Positions 33,530 through 41,979 of a stretch of 49,199 bases of DNA are shown here, one piece after another (position 1 is the stretch's first letter; every line of letters begins with the position of its first letter). The notes beneath the pieces are model-generated. The model was not told where the DNA came from, searched no databases, and saw nothing but the letters and a program-made list of their open reading frames with translations. Made by a program: the position numbers and the translations under genes. The DNA is from Deltaproteobacteria bacterium. Lineage in GTDB: Bacteria; Desulfobacterota; Desulfobacteria; Desulfobacterales; Desulfatirhabdiaceae. The stretch covers positions 1 through 49,199 of the forward strand of contig JACRBZ010000085.1 of the NCBI GenBank assembly GCA_016219185.1, written 5' to 3'.

Positions 33530-34654
33530 ATGTTCAACATGCAAACCTGCTATTCTTTGTTCATGCTTCTAAGTTCTCTCTTTATAGCAGGCTGTAGCAC
33601 AACGGTACCACATAATGTCAATGAACATTTTTACGATTATCAGCATATCACCAATGAATTACATGCATTGACAGAAAAGAATGCTCCCTTTGTTGAGACT
33701 TATGTTCTTGACTATACCCATGAAGGAAGAGCTATCATGGCTATAAAGATTGGCAAAAGAGCAAATCCAATCCAAACAAAACCCGGAGTATTGGCAATCT
33801 TTGCTGAACATGCGGGCGAACATGATACCACATCACTTGCAATGGGTATCATGCAATATCTGATCGATCACTACTCTACCGATGAAAACGTTTCTCGCAT
33901 TCTGGAAAAGACTGAGTTGTGGATTATTCCAATGATGAATCCCGATGGTGTAGATTACGATTTGTCCGGCGCAGGAGAGCCTTTTTCCTGGCGCAAGAAT
34001 CGTCGACGCACCGGAGAGGCGACGTATGGAGTAGATCTCAACAGGAACTGGGAATATCACTTTGAAACGGAATCGTTGCCAGAGATGCCAAAAAACTATT
34101 CCCAAAAGGACAACCCCAATTATGCCGGTGACAAACCCTTTTCAGAACGTGAGACGCGAGCTGTTCGCGATTTTCTTTTAGCTCATAAGAATATCAGGAT
34201 ACTCCTTGATTATCATTCGGGTGGCGCAGGGTTCATGCAGGGTGCTGTCGGATGCTTTAATGGTCGTGGATCACGAAAAGGCACTCACCCCTCCGTTGAT
34301 ACTTTTTGTAATAACGTCATCGACGGGTTCGCAGAAGCCATATCCGATCCAGATGACGGGAGACCTGATTTCCTGCTGACTAACCGCGAAGACGCAGCAA
34401 GCATCTTAAGGCAACGAGTACCATTCTACTTGAGGCCCTTTGTCCCATCGACATTTTTCCAAGAGCCGGGAACCGCCGTTAACTATGTCTATGACCAACT
34501 GAATATTGCCGCAATCTGCATAGAGATGTTTAGAGATCGCTCATTTTTCAAAAAACTTCCTGACAGTCAAAACAAACTGACAAAAAATCAGATTCGCGGA
34601 TTTCTGCGCTTGTTGACTGTTCAAACCACGAATGAAGATGTCGGATTCAGATAA
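33530..34654 (+). CDS. M14-family zinc carboxypeptidase-like lipoprotein
   Basis: 374-residue lipoprotein (lipobox FIAGC, lipid Cys22). The M14 metal site is HAGE (His94, Glu97), the usual HxxE, with the third ligand His228 in LDYHSGG. MNPDG (136-140) and VDLNRNW (168-174, substrate-binding Arg) are also conserved, and the likely catalytic Glu is in IEMF near the end. It should trim C-terminal residues from peptides or peptidoglycan at the cell envelope. The start may be 33530 or ATG 33539; neither has a strong ribosome-binding site. Confidence 0.88.
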   Translation: MFNMQTCYSLFMLLSSLFIAGCSTTVPHNVNEHFYDYQHITNELHALTEKNAPFVETYVLDYTHEGRAIMAIKIGKRANPIQTKPGVLAIFAEHAGEHDTTSLAMGIMQYLIDHYSTDENVSRILEKTELWIIPMMNPDGVDYDLSGAGEPFSWRKNRRRTGEATYGVDLNRNWEYHFETESLPEMPKNYSQKDNPNYAGDKPFSERETRAVRDFLLAHKNIRILLDYHSGGAGFMQGAVGCFNGRGSRKGTHPSVDTFCNNVIDGFAEAISDPDDGRPDFLLTNREDAASILRQRVPFYLRPFVPSTFFQEPGTAVNYVYDQLNIAAICIEMFRDRSFFKKLPDSQNKLTKNQIRGFLRLLTVQTTNEDVGFR

Positions 34655-34755
34655 CCGGTCAACCTGAAGCGTAAAAGACCGGTCAATGTCAAAGATCAAT
34701 ATTTGGAGGGATCATTGCACGTTAATATCAAGCAAAACAAAGGAGCATGTCTACT

Positions 34756-35475
34756 ATGAGAAAGTATCCAATTTCCCTGATGCTGGCGGGTGCCTGCATG
34801 TTTTTGCTCATGGGCTGCGCATCAACAAAAGAAACGTATCAAAGGGGCTGGATCGGGGGAAAATACCTGGAATCCGACACCTCATTTTTAAAACAAATAT
34901 ATGCCAATTATTTCAAGACCAACGATGGCGTTATCCCCGCCTTGCCGGAAGAGATAAGCCAACAACAGACAAGCGCCGTGTTCGTATCAAGGGTTTATGA
35001 TGACACACCGATAATGATGGCAGGGCTGAAAGAGGGAGATCTTATTATCGGGATCAACAATGAAAAGGTGGAAAATGTAAAGGAGCTTAGAGAGATGGTA
35101 GAGAAAAGCGATCCGGGGACAAAGATCGGCATCTCAATATACCGTAACGGGACAATAATGGATCTGCCCGTAATCGTAGGCAAGGAAACATACCAAAAAT
35201 GGCATTCTTTTGAACTCGGGCTGCGATGTGGAACTGAATTTGATCCAATTCCACATCCGGAATTTGATATTTTCAATATGTTGAGCTATAAAATCATTGA
35301 TACGAGACTGGAGCTGCAATCTCCCGAATATAAATATTACCGGGACGCATCTTCGAAACAAAGTAATCCGGAACACGATCTAAAAGTCAACTGCGAGGGC
35401 TGGGATGCCTGGTTTGTAATATTCGGCTTTTCCGGAAACAAAGTGATTCTGAACCAGGAAATTGCAGATTCGTAA
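34756..35475 (+). CDS. PDZ-domain lipoprotein
   Basis: 239-residue lipoprotein: signal peptide with lipobox LLMGC, then a PDZ domain at about 85-150 (VFVSRVYDDTPIMMAGLKEGDLIIGINNEKVENVKELREMV), then an unknown C-terminal domain of about 85 residues. No protease domain is present, so it may bind partners. ATG 34756 is ten bases after AAAGGAG; ATG 34747 is too close. Lies between the carboxypeptidase and the DUF2975 gene on the same strand. Confidence 0.85.
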   Translation: MRKYPISLMLAGACMFLLMGCASTKETYQRGWIGGKYLESDTSFLKQIYANYFKTNDGVIPALPEEISQQQTSAVFVSRVYDDTPIMMAGLKEGDLIIGINNEKVENVKELREMVEKSDPGTKIGISIYRNGTIMDLPVIVGKETYQKWHSFELGLRCGTEFDPIPHPEFDIFNMLSYKIIDTRLELQSPEYKYYRDASSKQSNPEHDLKVNCEGWDAWFVIFGFSGNKVILNQEIADS

Positions 35476-35560
35476 AAACGCAGTCGATCAAAGATCGATA
35501 TCAGGCGGTTGTTGTGCGATGATTGCGGCAAAACTACCAACGGGGAGGAGGAATTGGTCC

Positions 35561-36097
35561 ATGGATAACTCTCGGCGTATCACAACTTTAAGCATCAAAC
35601 TGAGGCGGATCTGCACGGGACTCATTTACTGTCTGCCGATAGTATGCGGGCTCATCTGGATTTTCTTCAACCGACTCTATGCCATGGCGCCGATGATGCC
35701 TCTTCCGGTTCACGTGAATCACGATCTCCCGGGTCTGACTCGCCTGCTTGCATTTCTGGCCGATTTAATTCCATTGAGCGCCATGATTTTTGGTCTTAAA
35801 AAACTCAGAAGTTTGTTTTTTCTCTACGAAAACGGATTGATATTCACGGAACAGAACGTGAGCTGTTTTCGCAGCCTGGGGCGGACTTTGATCGTTTGGG
35901 CGGCCTGCGACGTCGTCAGGACGACACTTTTGAGTGTCATCCTGACCCTGGACAATCCACCCGGCCGAAGAATAATCGCCGTGATGTTTGATTCGGGAGA
36001 CTTCACCGGGGTGTTCGTGGGCGTTGTGGTACTCATCATCTCCTGGGTAATGGATGAGGGCAGAAAAATCCAAGAGGACCAAGCGCTTATCGTTTAG
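35561..36097 (+). CDS. DUF2975 membrane protein
   Basis: 178-residue protein with four hydrophobic helices (about 16-36, 55-80, 103-130, 145-170) and the ENGLIFTEQNVSCFRSLG signature of DUF2975. DUF2975 genes are nearly always followed by a small XRE regulator, as here, and the pair is thought to be regulatory; the function is unknown. The ATG at 35561 has GGAGGAGG at 10 bp and is preferred to the longer frame from 35462, which overlaps the previous gene. Confidence 0.85.
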   Translation: MDNSRRITTLSIKLRRICTGLIYCLPIVCGLIWIFFNRLYAMAPMMPLPVHVNHDLPGLTRLLAFLADLIPLSAMIFGLKKLRSLFFLYENGLIFTEQNVSCFRSLGRTLIVWAACDVVRTTLLSVILTLDNPPGRRIIAVMFDSGDFTGVFVGVVVLIISWVMDEGRKIQEDQALIV

Positions 36098-36105
36098 GAC
36101 GCAAT

Positions 36106-36318
36106 ATGGCCATCATCATAAACCTGGATGTCATGCTCGCCAGACGAAAAGTCAAATCCAAAGATCTGGCCGAGTATGTCGGAATTACCGAGCAGAATCT
36201 ATCGCTGATCAAGACGGGAAAAGTGAAAGGAATTCGTTTATCGACTTTGAATTCCATCTGCAAATTCCTGGATTGCCAGCCGGGAGACATTCTCGAGTAT
36301 CGGGATATCGACCCCTGA
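36106..36318 (+). CDS. Small XRE-family helix-turn-helix regulator (YozG-like)
   Basis: 70-residue protein that is one helix-turn-helix (VKSKDLAEYVGITEQNLSLIKTGKVKGIRLSTLNSICKFLDCQPGDILEY). It starts 8 bp after the DUF2975 stop and is the usual partner of that gene, as in Bacillus YoaS/YozG. It probably controls the pair. Confidence 0.9.
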   Translation: MAIIINLDVMLARRKVKSKDLAEYVGITEQNLSLIKTGKVKGIRLSTLNSICKFLDCQPGDILEYRDIDP

Positions 36319-36474
36319 CGATGCTTGCGGCCGTATTTGAAGCAGGCCTGTATTTGGGATAGCGAAAACATTCTTGGACCGAACCGATGGATATGGAAGT
36401 TATCACCCTTTTTGGTTGGCAAGTGTGGAGAAGATGAACTCCATTTTGCCCTTTGCATTGCAAGGAGGTCTTGT

Positions 36475-37356
36475 TTGGTTTTTAAAACAAGAAAAGCAAT
36501 ACTCGTTCTGATATTGAGTCTTTTTGGTTTAAGCCTTGCCGGCCCGGTTTTTTCCGAAAATGATAGGTCCTTGTTGGTTGCAGGGCCAAATACTATCGAG
36601 TATTCAACAAGAATTGTGAAACCGGCTCTCGATTCCCGTCACAATGACGACGAATTGTCGTTGTTCCTTAAGCTTTCCGACATTCTGACGAATTCGGAAA
36701 AAGGGATCAGCATAAATAAGCTCGATCCGATGGATTTCTTCATTTATGGCATGCTGGATAAAATCAAACTTGGATTCTTGTATACATTGAGATTTCCACC
36801 TGAAAAGGAACAGATTCTTCGCCATTGGCATGAGCAATTTATGCAAACGAACCGTGCCGACGTGTTTTTTGCCCCATCTTCCGAGGAAATAATCGGATCA
36901 AGAGCCGCCTTCGGTTGCACCCATTATGCCAGAGCTTTCATTGCGGTAGTCAAAGCGCTTGGTTTAGTAAGAAATCCCGAAGACTTGCGTTACGTTATCT
37001 CGTGTAAGGCCGACGACTACAATAAAGCCATGGAAACGGAAGACCACAAGAAGACAATTAACGGGCATCAATTTGTCATGATCAAGATGGATTCAAAATG
37101 GGTCGCCGTCAACACCTCCAAAGGCGAGAGTACTATAATGCCTGAAGGTTTCTCACCAGATGTCTGTGTGCCACCTCAGAATATTCCCATAGAGTTCGAA
37201 TCATATCCTGGTGTGGTCTTCCTAATCAGGAAGATTGGCAGGGACTTTAATGACGATTGCGGGGATGATTCACTGTCTGCCCTTATGAATATCTCGCGTT
37301 CGGGTGACTCTCAACGCTCTGATTTTCTATGGAACAGGTTTGTCTATAAAAATTAG
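36475..37356 (+). CDS. Exported protein with a transglutaminase-like Cys-His-Asn pattern
   Basis: 293-residue exported protein. TTG 36475 is the best start: AAGGAGGT lies five bases before it and it gives a clean signal peptide (core 8-22, cleavage near VFS-END). The mid part has a pattern like bacterial transglutaminase-like proteases: Cys148 in FGCTHYARAFIAVVKALG, His198 in NGHQFVMIKMDSKW, and Asn213 in VAVNTS, in the right order and spacing for Cys-His-Asp/Asn. The rest has no clear match. The role could be peptide or peptidoglycan cleavage; this is inference from three residues and local context. A small GC-rich hairpin follows (37356-37368). Confidence 0.6.
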   Translation: MVFKTRKAILVLILSLFGLSLAGPVFSENDRSLLVAGPNTIEYSTRIVKPALDSRHNDDELSLFLKLSDILTNSEKGISINKLDPMDFFIYGMLDKIKLGFLYTLRFPPEKEQILRHWHEQFMQTNRADVFFAPSSEEIIGSRAAFGCTHYARAFIAVVKALGLVRNPEDLRYVISCKADDYNKAMETEDHKKTINGHQFVMIKMDSKWVAVNTSKGESTIMPEGFSPDVCVPPQNIPIEFESYPGVVFLIRKIGRDFNDDCGDDSLSALMNISRSGDSQRSDFLWNRFVYKN

Positions 37357-37469
37357 CCGCGGAGCGGCATATGTGAACCAGAATGAAAATTCAATAAAGC
37401 CGCTTACCAATGCCCTTCCCTTCCCCCGGGAATTCCACAACCGTTATAGCCTGGAAGTAGTGTTCCTCT

Positions 37470-37820
37470 TTATTTTTCCGCAGTTGTCACATGGCACTCC
37501 ATGGGAACAGCCAAACCGTAATCGTCCGTATAAGCTTTCAAGGATCTTCCAATGAGATCGAGAAAAATCGGAATTAAGGCCTTTGGATCTTGTGGATATA
37601 CTATTATCATAATGGGAATAGTGGTTAGCTCCGCTATTACAAATCCTTTTAACCAAGGTTAAATATTCCAGTTTACATATGGAATAATCAGACCCAGTAC
37701 AATCCAATGAATAAAGGCGGAAATGCAGGAAAATTTATCCAATTTCTGAATTATCATTGGTGTAACATCTACTATCCCAGCAATAACCCCGATACATAAT
37801 GCGGTAAAAACATTATTCAT
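37470..37820 (-). pseudogene. Disrupted small membrane-protein gene (in-frame stop)
   Basis: ATG 37820, behind AAAGGA, starts a membrane protein (MNNVFTALCIGVIAGIVDVTPMIIQ..., two helices, ending IPYVNWNI) that stops at TAA 37659-37661. The same frame goes on past the stop with clearly similar coding (PWLKGFVIAELTTIPIMIIV...) to TAA 37470. The joined product is about 115 residues and fits a known type of small conserved membrane protein with IPMIIQKLDK and PWLKG motifs. The stop marks it as a pseudogene unless read through or a sequence error. Confidence 0.6.
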
Positions 37821-37952
37821 TATTTGTCCTTTCGAGACACAACGCTGCAAATAACCGGTACAAACCGAGCGCAGCGGAATTTACACCCGAGTTAAACGAA
37901 CTATTTCGTGCTGTTCTTGGCATGCATAACCCTTAACAAGACAATTTCCATT

Positions 37953-37978
37953 TGACAAAATAAATCAGTCCCCTTTTC
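37953..37978. repeat. Degenerate REP-like half-palindrome
   Basis: AAAATAAATCAGTCCCCTTTT closely matches the right arm of the 75-bp elements at 45551 and 46597 (AATAAATCTGTCCCCTTT). It lies just upstream of the BrnTA module. Confidence 0.5.
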
Positions 37979-38027
37979 GGGAAAGAGAAACATTGAAAAT
38001 AAGTTTCTTTTGTATTACATTAGCATC

Positions 38028-38318
38028 ATGAAAACATCGGATTTCACCTGGAACGAAAATAAAAATCAGGAAAATATCAATAAGCATGGTGTTTCTTTTG
38101 TTGATGCACAATATGCATTTCAGGACAACAACCGTATTATCCTTGAAGATATCCGTCACAGCGATATTGAAAAACGTTATTTCTGTCTGGGAAAATTTCG
38201 TGGTGAAATCATGACCGTACGGTTTACGTACCGGGATGATAAAATCAGAATTTTTGGTGCTGCCTTCTGGCGGAAAGGAAAAAAGATTTATGAAAAAGAA
38301 AATTCAGTACACGGATGA
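38028..38318 (+). CDS. brnT: BrnT-family toxin
   Basis: 96-residue toxin of the BrnT (RelE-like RNase) family. The N-terminal motif is typical (DFTWNENKNQENINKHGVSFVDAQYAF), followed by RYFCLGKFRGEIMTVRFTYRDDKIRIFGA, which carries the Arg-rich active region. It should cut mRNA when free and be silenced by BrnA. ATG 38028 is preferred to a TTG at 38010. The DNA is AT-rich. Its 3' end overlaps the start of brnA by 29 bp, the usual order and overlap. Confidence 0.88.
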   Translation: MKTSDFTWNENKNQENINKHGVSFVDAQYAFQDNNRIILEDIRHSDIEKRYFCLGKFRGEIMTVRFTYRDDKIRIFGAAFWRKGKKIYEKENSVHG

Positions 38319-38538
38319 ACCCGCCGATGTCGATCTGGATCATGCAAAACGGATAAAAGACTTTCTACCACTTCCCGGCGATTTGGTATTTAAGAAAGAG
38401 CGGGTTGTGACTTTGCGACTTGATGAGGCAACGATCGGTGAACTCAAAAGAGTTGCCGGCGAAAAGGGCCTTGGAGTTTCAACATTAATCAGAATGTGGG
38501 TGCGGGAACATTTGGGAAACTTACATGCACATTCCTGA
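38290..38538 (+). CDS. brnA: BrnA-family antitoxin
   Basis: 82-residue antitoxin. The C-terminal ribbon-helix-helix (KKERVVTLRLDEATIGELKRVAGEKGLGVSTLIRMWVREHL) binds DNA and the N-terminal part neutralises BrnT. ATG 38290 has GGAAAGGA at fair spacing and gives a usual start (MKKKIQYTDEP); it overlaps brnT, so the pair is co-translated and probably self-repressed. Confidence 0.9.
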   Translation: MKKKIQYTDEPADVDLDHAKRIKDFLPLPGDLVFKKERVVTLRLDEATIGELKRVAGEKGLGVSTLIRMWVREHLGNLHAHS

Positions 38539-38539
38539 C

Positions 38540-38760
38540 TGGTGACAAAGCGTTTTCCGAGGGTTGCCTGCTGGGATTCATACCAAACCGCCGCATCTCC
38601 GAGTTCAACCAGACCGGCATCCAATTCCCGACAACGCTTTTGAATCTCCTCGCGCCAGACGGGGGAAATCTCTTCCCCATGGGAAGCATCAAGGCTCTCA
38701 ATAAGTTTTTCGACCACAAATGCGCGAGCATGAGGCGGCAAACCCAACGCCTCTGATACA
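38540..38760 (-). pseudogene. Addiction-module protein fragment (lost both ends)
   Basis: The minus-strand frame reads IKIVSEALGLPPHARAFVVEKLIESLDASHGEEISPVWREEIQKRCRELDAGLVEL, a clear match to the pattern of small addiction-module (PF09720-type) antitoxins. No ATG precedes it; a stop lies four codons upstream of SEALG. After about GDAAVW it diverges from the family and runs into the antisense of brnA. So the 5' and 3' ends are gone. No partner toxin is next to it. Confidence 0.65.
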
Positions 38761-38783
38761 ATCTTAATTTATCGCCAAGACCG

Positions 38784-38927
38784 GAAATTTCCAAAGCCCA
38801 CGCCGAAAGCGTATCCGAGAAATACTGTATCGTGCAGGACCACCTGTTTGAGAGCGATTTTGACAACGTACTGAAACAGCTTGAATTCAGTAAAGTGTCC
38901 CCGGAAAATCAGTCAGAAACCTCATAA
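38784..38927 (+). pseudogene. C-terminal fragment of a RhuM-like protein
   Basis: A 47-codon frame, EISKAHAESVSEKYCIVQDHLFESDFDNVLKQLEFSKV, ends at TAA 38925. KAHAE-x-EKY-x-x-QD-x-x-ESDFD-x-x-LKQL is the typical end of RhuM-family (virulence or phage-like) proteins. The rest of the gene is absent, replaced by the addiction-module fragment. Confidence 0.5.
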
Positions 38928-39070
38928 AAAAATGATTGAAACCGAACGCCAAATACCTTATATTAAAGGAAAATAAAGCGGTGGCATAACGGATAAACGC
39001 ATTATCCCGATGCCAACGCATTGCTTCCATATTACCGGGGACGCTGGGGACGCTGTAAGGTTTTTAAGTT

Positions 39071-39200
39071 TCCAATAATAAAAACCTTTTTTCTCAGCAA
39101 TCTTGTGACCACGGCTAACGGAATCACTGATTGACGGAATGGATATCCCGAGTTTACGCACCAGGTAAGACATAGGTACACCCAATTCCATCAATAACAC
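39071..39200 (-). pseudogene. C-terminal remnant of a REP-associated tyrosine transposase
   Basis: Minus-strand frame reads VLLMELGVPMSYLVRKLGISIPSISDSVSRGHKIAEKKG, which matches the end of REP-associated (Y1, IS200-like) transposases: a helix-turn-helix with ELG...LVRKLGIS...SVSRGHKIAE. The catalytic part is missing. The REP-like sequence GGGGACGCTGGGGACGCTGT lies just downstream (39037-39058), as expected for such genes. A second, more damaged copy lies near 41950. Confidence 0.6.
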
Positions 39201-39243
39201 AAGGGGTGTAAACTTAAAATGTTAACAGCGTCCCTACTTTCCT
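39173..39243. repeat. Direct repeat left of the TOTE gene (REP/transposase tail)
   Basis: About 70 bp closely related to 41947-42025: both have ATAGGTACACCCAATTCC, then ATAACACAAG, then CTTAAAATGTTAACAGCG with TCCC and ACTTTCC. Both are in the same orientation and flank the primase-helicase gene. Confidence 0.8.
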
Positions 39244-39315
39244 CCCTGCTGGTGACAGATACACGACAAACCTTGCGACGGGTTCGCGACACGGTTTGTG
39301 ATAACAGCCAATGAT

Positions 39316-40221
39316 ATGAACTGGGATAAACTCTCAACATCGGATTCTGACGTTTCCGGCGAGTTGCAGAACGAGCTATGCCGATTACGTGAAGAGAATG
39401 CCCGCCTCAAATCATTGCTGGCAGCTCACGGCATCCCCTGGGATAAAACCGCCCCCAAAGAGCTTCTTGTCGAGATCCCCAAGGATCAGGTTTCAGAAAC
39501 CCCAACCCAGCAGTTCACTCCAACTGAAAAAGAACTCACAAAAACTGAAAAAATCGCGCTTTTCCGCCATCTGTTTCGGGGTCGCACCGATGTCTATCCG
39601 GTCCGATGGGAATCGGTCAAGGGCACAGCAGGTTATTCTCCGGCCTGCGGTAACGAATGGAAGCCAGGTGTATGCCTCAAGCCGCGCATCAAGTGCGGCG
39701 ATTGTGAGCAACGGTTGCTGTTGCCGGTCACCGATCACGTGATCCGCAATCACCTGACCGGCAAGCATACGGTTGGCGTCTATCCGTTACTCTCCGATGA
39801 CACCTGTCTTTTTCTGGCCGTCGACTTTGACAAAACCGAGTGGCAGGAAAATGCCAAAGCGTTCATGCAATCGTGCCGGGAACTGGAAATCCCCGCCGCC
39901 CTTGAGATATCCCGTTCAGGCAAGGGGGCACATGTCTGGATTTTTTTTACCGATGCCGTTTCGGCCCGGGAAGCCCGGCGACTGGGCGCTGCGCTGATCA
40001 GCCATACCTGCCCGCACCCGGCAGTTGGCCCTCACCAGCTACGACCGCTTGTTCCCCAATCAGGACACCCTGCCCAAAGGCGGCTTCGGAAACCTGATCG
40101 CGCTGCCCCTTCAGAACAAACCCCGCGAAAAGGGACACAGCATATTCGTCAGCGAGGATCTCGTTCCCTATCCGGACCAGTGGGCGTTTCTGGCTTCAAT
40201 CGTTCCCATGGCCGGAATTGA
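39316..40221 (+). CDS. TOTE conflict-system primase domain (N-terminal part, frameshifted)
   Basis: First part of a TOTE conflict-system protein: an archaeo-eukaryotic primase-like domain. It has a leucine-zipper coiled coil (19-36), a zinc site Cys111, Cys120, Cys127, Cys130, a catalytic AVDFD (Asp170, Asp172) and GAHVWIFF with His206, so the primase-type site looks intact. Authentic sequence runs to about 40008 (AALISHT); then the frame is wrong and the last ~70 residues (CPHPAVGPHQL...) are not real. The proper continuation (ARTRQLALTSYDRLF) is in the frame that starts at 40010. TOTE proteins are predicted nucleic-acid-modifying or signalling parts of anti-phage conflict systems. The start (ATG 39316 or GTG 39298) has no strong ribosome-binding site. 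Confidence 0.75.
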   Translation: MNWDKLSTSDSDVSGELQNELCRLREENARLKSLLAAHGIPWDKTAPKELLVEIPKDQVSETPTQQFTPTEKELTKTEKIALFRHLFRGRTDVYPVRWESVKGTAGYSPACGNEWKPGVCLKPRIKCGDCEQRLLLPVTDHVIRNHLTGKHTVGVYPLLSDDTCLFLAVDFDKTEWQENAKAFMQSCRELEIPAALEISRSGKGAHVWIFFTDAVSAREARRLGAALISHTCPHPAVGPHQLRPLVPQSGHPAQRRLRKPDRAAPSEQTPRKGTQHIRQRGSRSLSGPVGVSGFNRSHGRN

Positions 40222-41752
40222 TATCGAAAGTGCCATTTTTCGGACAACCGGCGGCGAAAATCCCCTTGATGTTGCTTTTGTAACGGACGAAGAGGAGAGC
40301 AAGCCGTGGAAGCGCCCCGCACCTCACACCACCCGGATTTCCGGCCCGCTTCCGGAATCACTGGAACTGGTGGTGGCCAACCAGATATTTATCGCCAAGA
40401 CCGGACTGCCGCAGCCGCTATCCAACCGGCTGATCCGTTTGGCCGCTTTCCAGAACCCGGAATTCTATAAAGCCCAGGCCATGCGCCTCTCGGTCTGGGG
40501 GAAGGAACGGATCATCGTTTGCGCCGAAAATTTCCCCCAGCATATCGGCCTGCCACGGGGTTGTTTGGATGCCATCCTTGAATTACTGGCAACCCATGGA
40601 ATTCGGGTGGTACTCCGTGATGAACGGATTGCGGGCTGCCCAATCTCTGTAGAATTCATAGGGGAGTTGCGCGCCGACCAGAAAGCGGCCGTTAAGGCGA
40701 TGCTTCAAGAAGACGTGGGCGTGCTGTGCGCACCCACGGCATTTGGCAAAACCATCTCCGCCGCCGCGCTGATCGCAAAACGCAAGGTCAGCACCCTGAT
40801 CCTGGTACACCGTACCGAGCTTCTCCGGCAATGGCAGGAGCGGTTGACAACATTCCTTGACCTGTCTATAGGAGCACTTGGCGTAATCGGCGGAGGCAAG
40901 AAAAAACCATCCGGCCAGATCGACATCGCCGTGATGCAGTCGCTTTCTCGCCGGGATGATCTTACGGAACTGCTCGACGGTTATGGTCAGATAATTGTCG
41001 ATGAGTGCCACCACCTGTCCGCTTTCTCGTTCGAAGCGATCCTGAAACAGGCAAAAGCAAAATATGTCGTTGGTCTCACAGCCACGCCAATCCGGCGTGA
41101 TGGGCACCAGCCGATCATTTTCATGCAGTGCGGTCCCATACGGCACAGCGCCAAAAGGCCGGATAGCGCTCCCACTGAACTGGAGGTCTGGCCGCGGAAA
41201 ATGAGCGCACCTGAGATGCCATTCAATGCGGGGATTCAAGATGTATTCCGCATTCTGGTAAATGATGCAAGCCGTAATCAGTGTATCTCCCGCGATATTC
41301 TCTCGGCCTACCACGAAGGCCGTAAAATCCTCGTGCTTACCGAACGGACCGAACACCTGGACATGCTGCATGAACTCATCAGGGAAGAAATCGAGCACTG
41401 CTTCGTTCTTCATGGCCGTTTGTCGAAAAAACAGCGTACCACCATTTTTTCAGCGCTTTTCGAGCTGGATGCGTCCGCCCCCCGCGTGCTGCTCGCGACC
41501 GGACGCCTGATCGGTGAAGGCTTCGACCATCCCCCTCTCGACACCCTGGTATTGGCCATGCCGATCTCCTGGAAGGGAACCCTTCAGCAGTATGCGGGCC
41601 GCCTGCACCGGGAACATGCCGACAAGAAGAATGTGCGCATCTATGACTACGTCGAGCACGACAACCCGCAACTTGCCCGGATGTGGGAAAAGCGTCAGCG
41701 CGGATATCGGGCAATGGGGTATGTGATTCGGGAAAACAGAAACTTGGAATGA
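40025..41752 (+). CDS. TOTE conflict-system helicase part (C-terminal part after the frameshift)
   Basis: Continuation of the protein from 39316: the end of the primase region (ALTSYDRLFPNQDTLPKGGFGNLIALPLQ), then a superfamily-2 helicase with all motifs: APTAFGKT (Walker A), DECHH (II), TATP (III), LLATGRLIGEGFDHPP (V) and QYAGRLHRE (VI). About 580 residues counted from 40010. No good start with a ribosome-binding site exists here, so it is not a natural gene by itself; a one-base phase change at about 40009 separates it from the N-terminal half. Whole length about 810 residues, normal for the family. The rest is intact, so the break is young or a sequence error. Confidence 0.8.
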   Translation: MALTSYDRLFPNQDTLPKGGFGNLIALPLQNKPREKGHSIFVSEDLVPYPDQWAFLASIVPMAGIDIESAIFRTTGGENPLDVAFVTDEEESKPWKRPAPHTTRISGPLPESLELVVANQIFIAKTGLPQPLSNRLIRLAAFQNPEFYKAQAMRLSVWGKERIIVCAENFPQHIGLPRGCLDAILELLATHGIRVVLRDERIAGCPISVEFIGELRADQKAAVKAMLQEDVGVLCAPTAFGKTISAAALIAKRKVSTLILVHRTELLRQWQERLTTFLDLSIGALGVIGGGKKKPSGQIDIAVMQSLSRRDDLTELLDGYGQIIVDECHHLSAFSFEAILKQAKAKYVVGLTATPIRRDGHQPIIFMQCGPIRHSAKRPDSAPTELEVWPRKMSAPEMPFNAGIQDVFRILVNDASRNQCISRDILSAYHEGRKILVLTERTEHLDMLHELIREEIEHCFVLHGRLSKKQRTTIFSALFELDASAPRVLLATGRLIGEGFDHPPLDTLVLAMPISWKGTLQQYAGRLHREHADKKNVRIYDYVEHDNPQLARMWEKRQRGYRAMGYVIRENRNLE

Positions 41753-41850
41753 TGACACTCCTGAAATGACCGGAAAACGTCATTAAAATCGCAAGTGCGC
41801 CGAGAAGAATCGCCTCTTGAACTGAAAACCGTCAACGGAAAGGAGGCAAT

Positions 41851-41979
41851 ATGAGAATTGATATTTTATCTTCATATCCACTTTCCTGCACAATCGCCAT
41901 ACCCTCGCCATGCCACTCCCGCAGCCGAGTCATGCTTCAGTGCTCGATAGGTACACCCAATTCCTTCACCGTTCCATAA
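41851..41979 (+). CDS. Truncated 42-codon gene start with a strong ribosome-binding site
   Basis: AAAGGAGGCAAT precedes ATG 41851 (MRIDILSSYPLSCTIAIPSP...). The frame ends at 41979, inside the direct repeat that starts at 41947, so the gene seems to have lost all but its start. It may be noncoding now. Confidence 0.3.
   Translation: MRIDILSSYPLSCTIAIPSPCHSRSRVMLQCSIGTPNSFTVP

Larger units (their letters stand above)
37357..38027. other. 671-bp region without an intact gene
   Basis: Contains the disrupted membrane-protein gene (37470-37820), a degenerate REP-like half-palindrome (37953-37978) and the upstream region of the BrnT gene, where AGAAAC-N11-GTTTCT (37986-38008) is a possible weak operator. 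Confidence 0.5.

Noticed and set aside
37959..37978. CRISPR-like repeat because GTCCCC sequences recur
   Set aside because: Copies are dispersed over 11 kb with irregular spacing and are palindromic REP-like units, not an array with unique spacers.
38767..40405. 18-bp identity TTTATCGCCAAGACCGGA between the RhuM fragment border and the TOTE helicase part
   Set aside because: Too short to infer a recombination event and the bases on both sides differ; kept only as a note.
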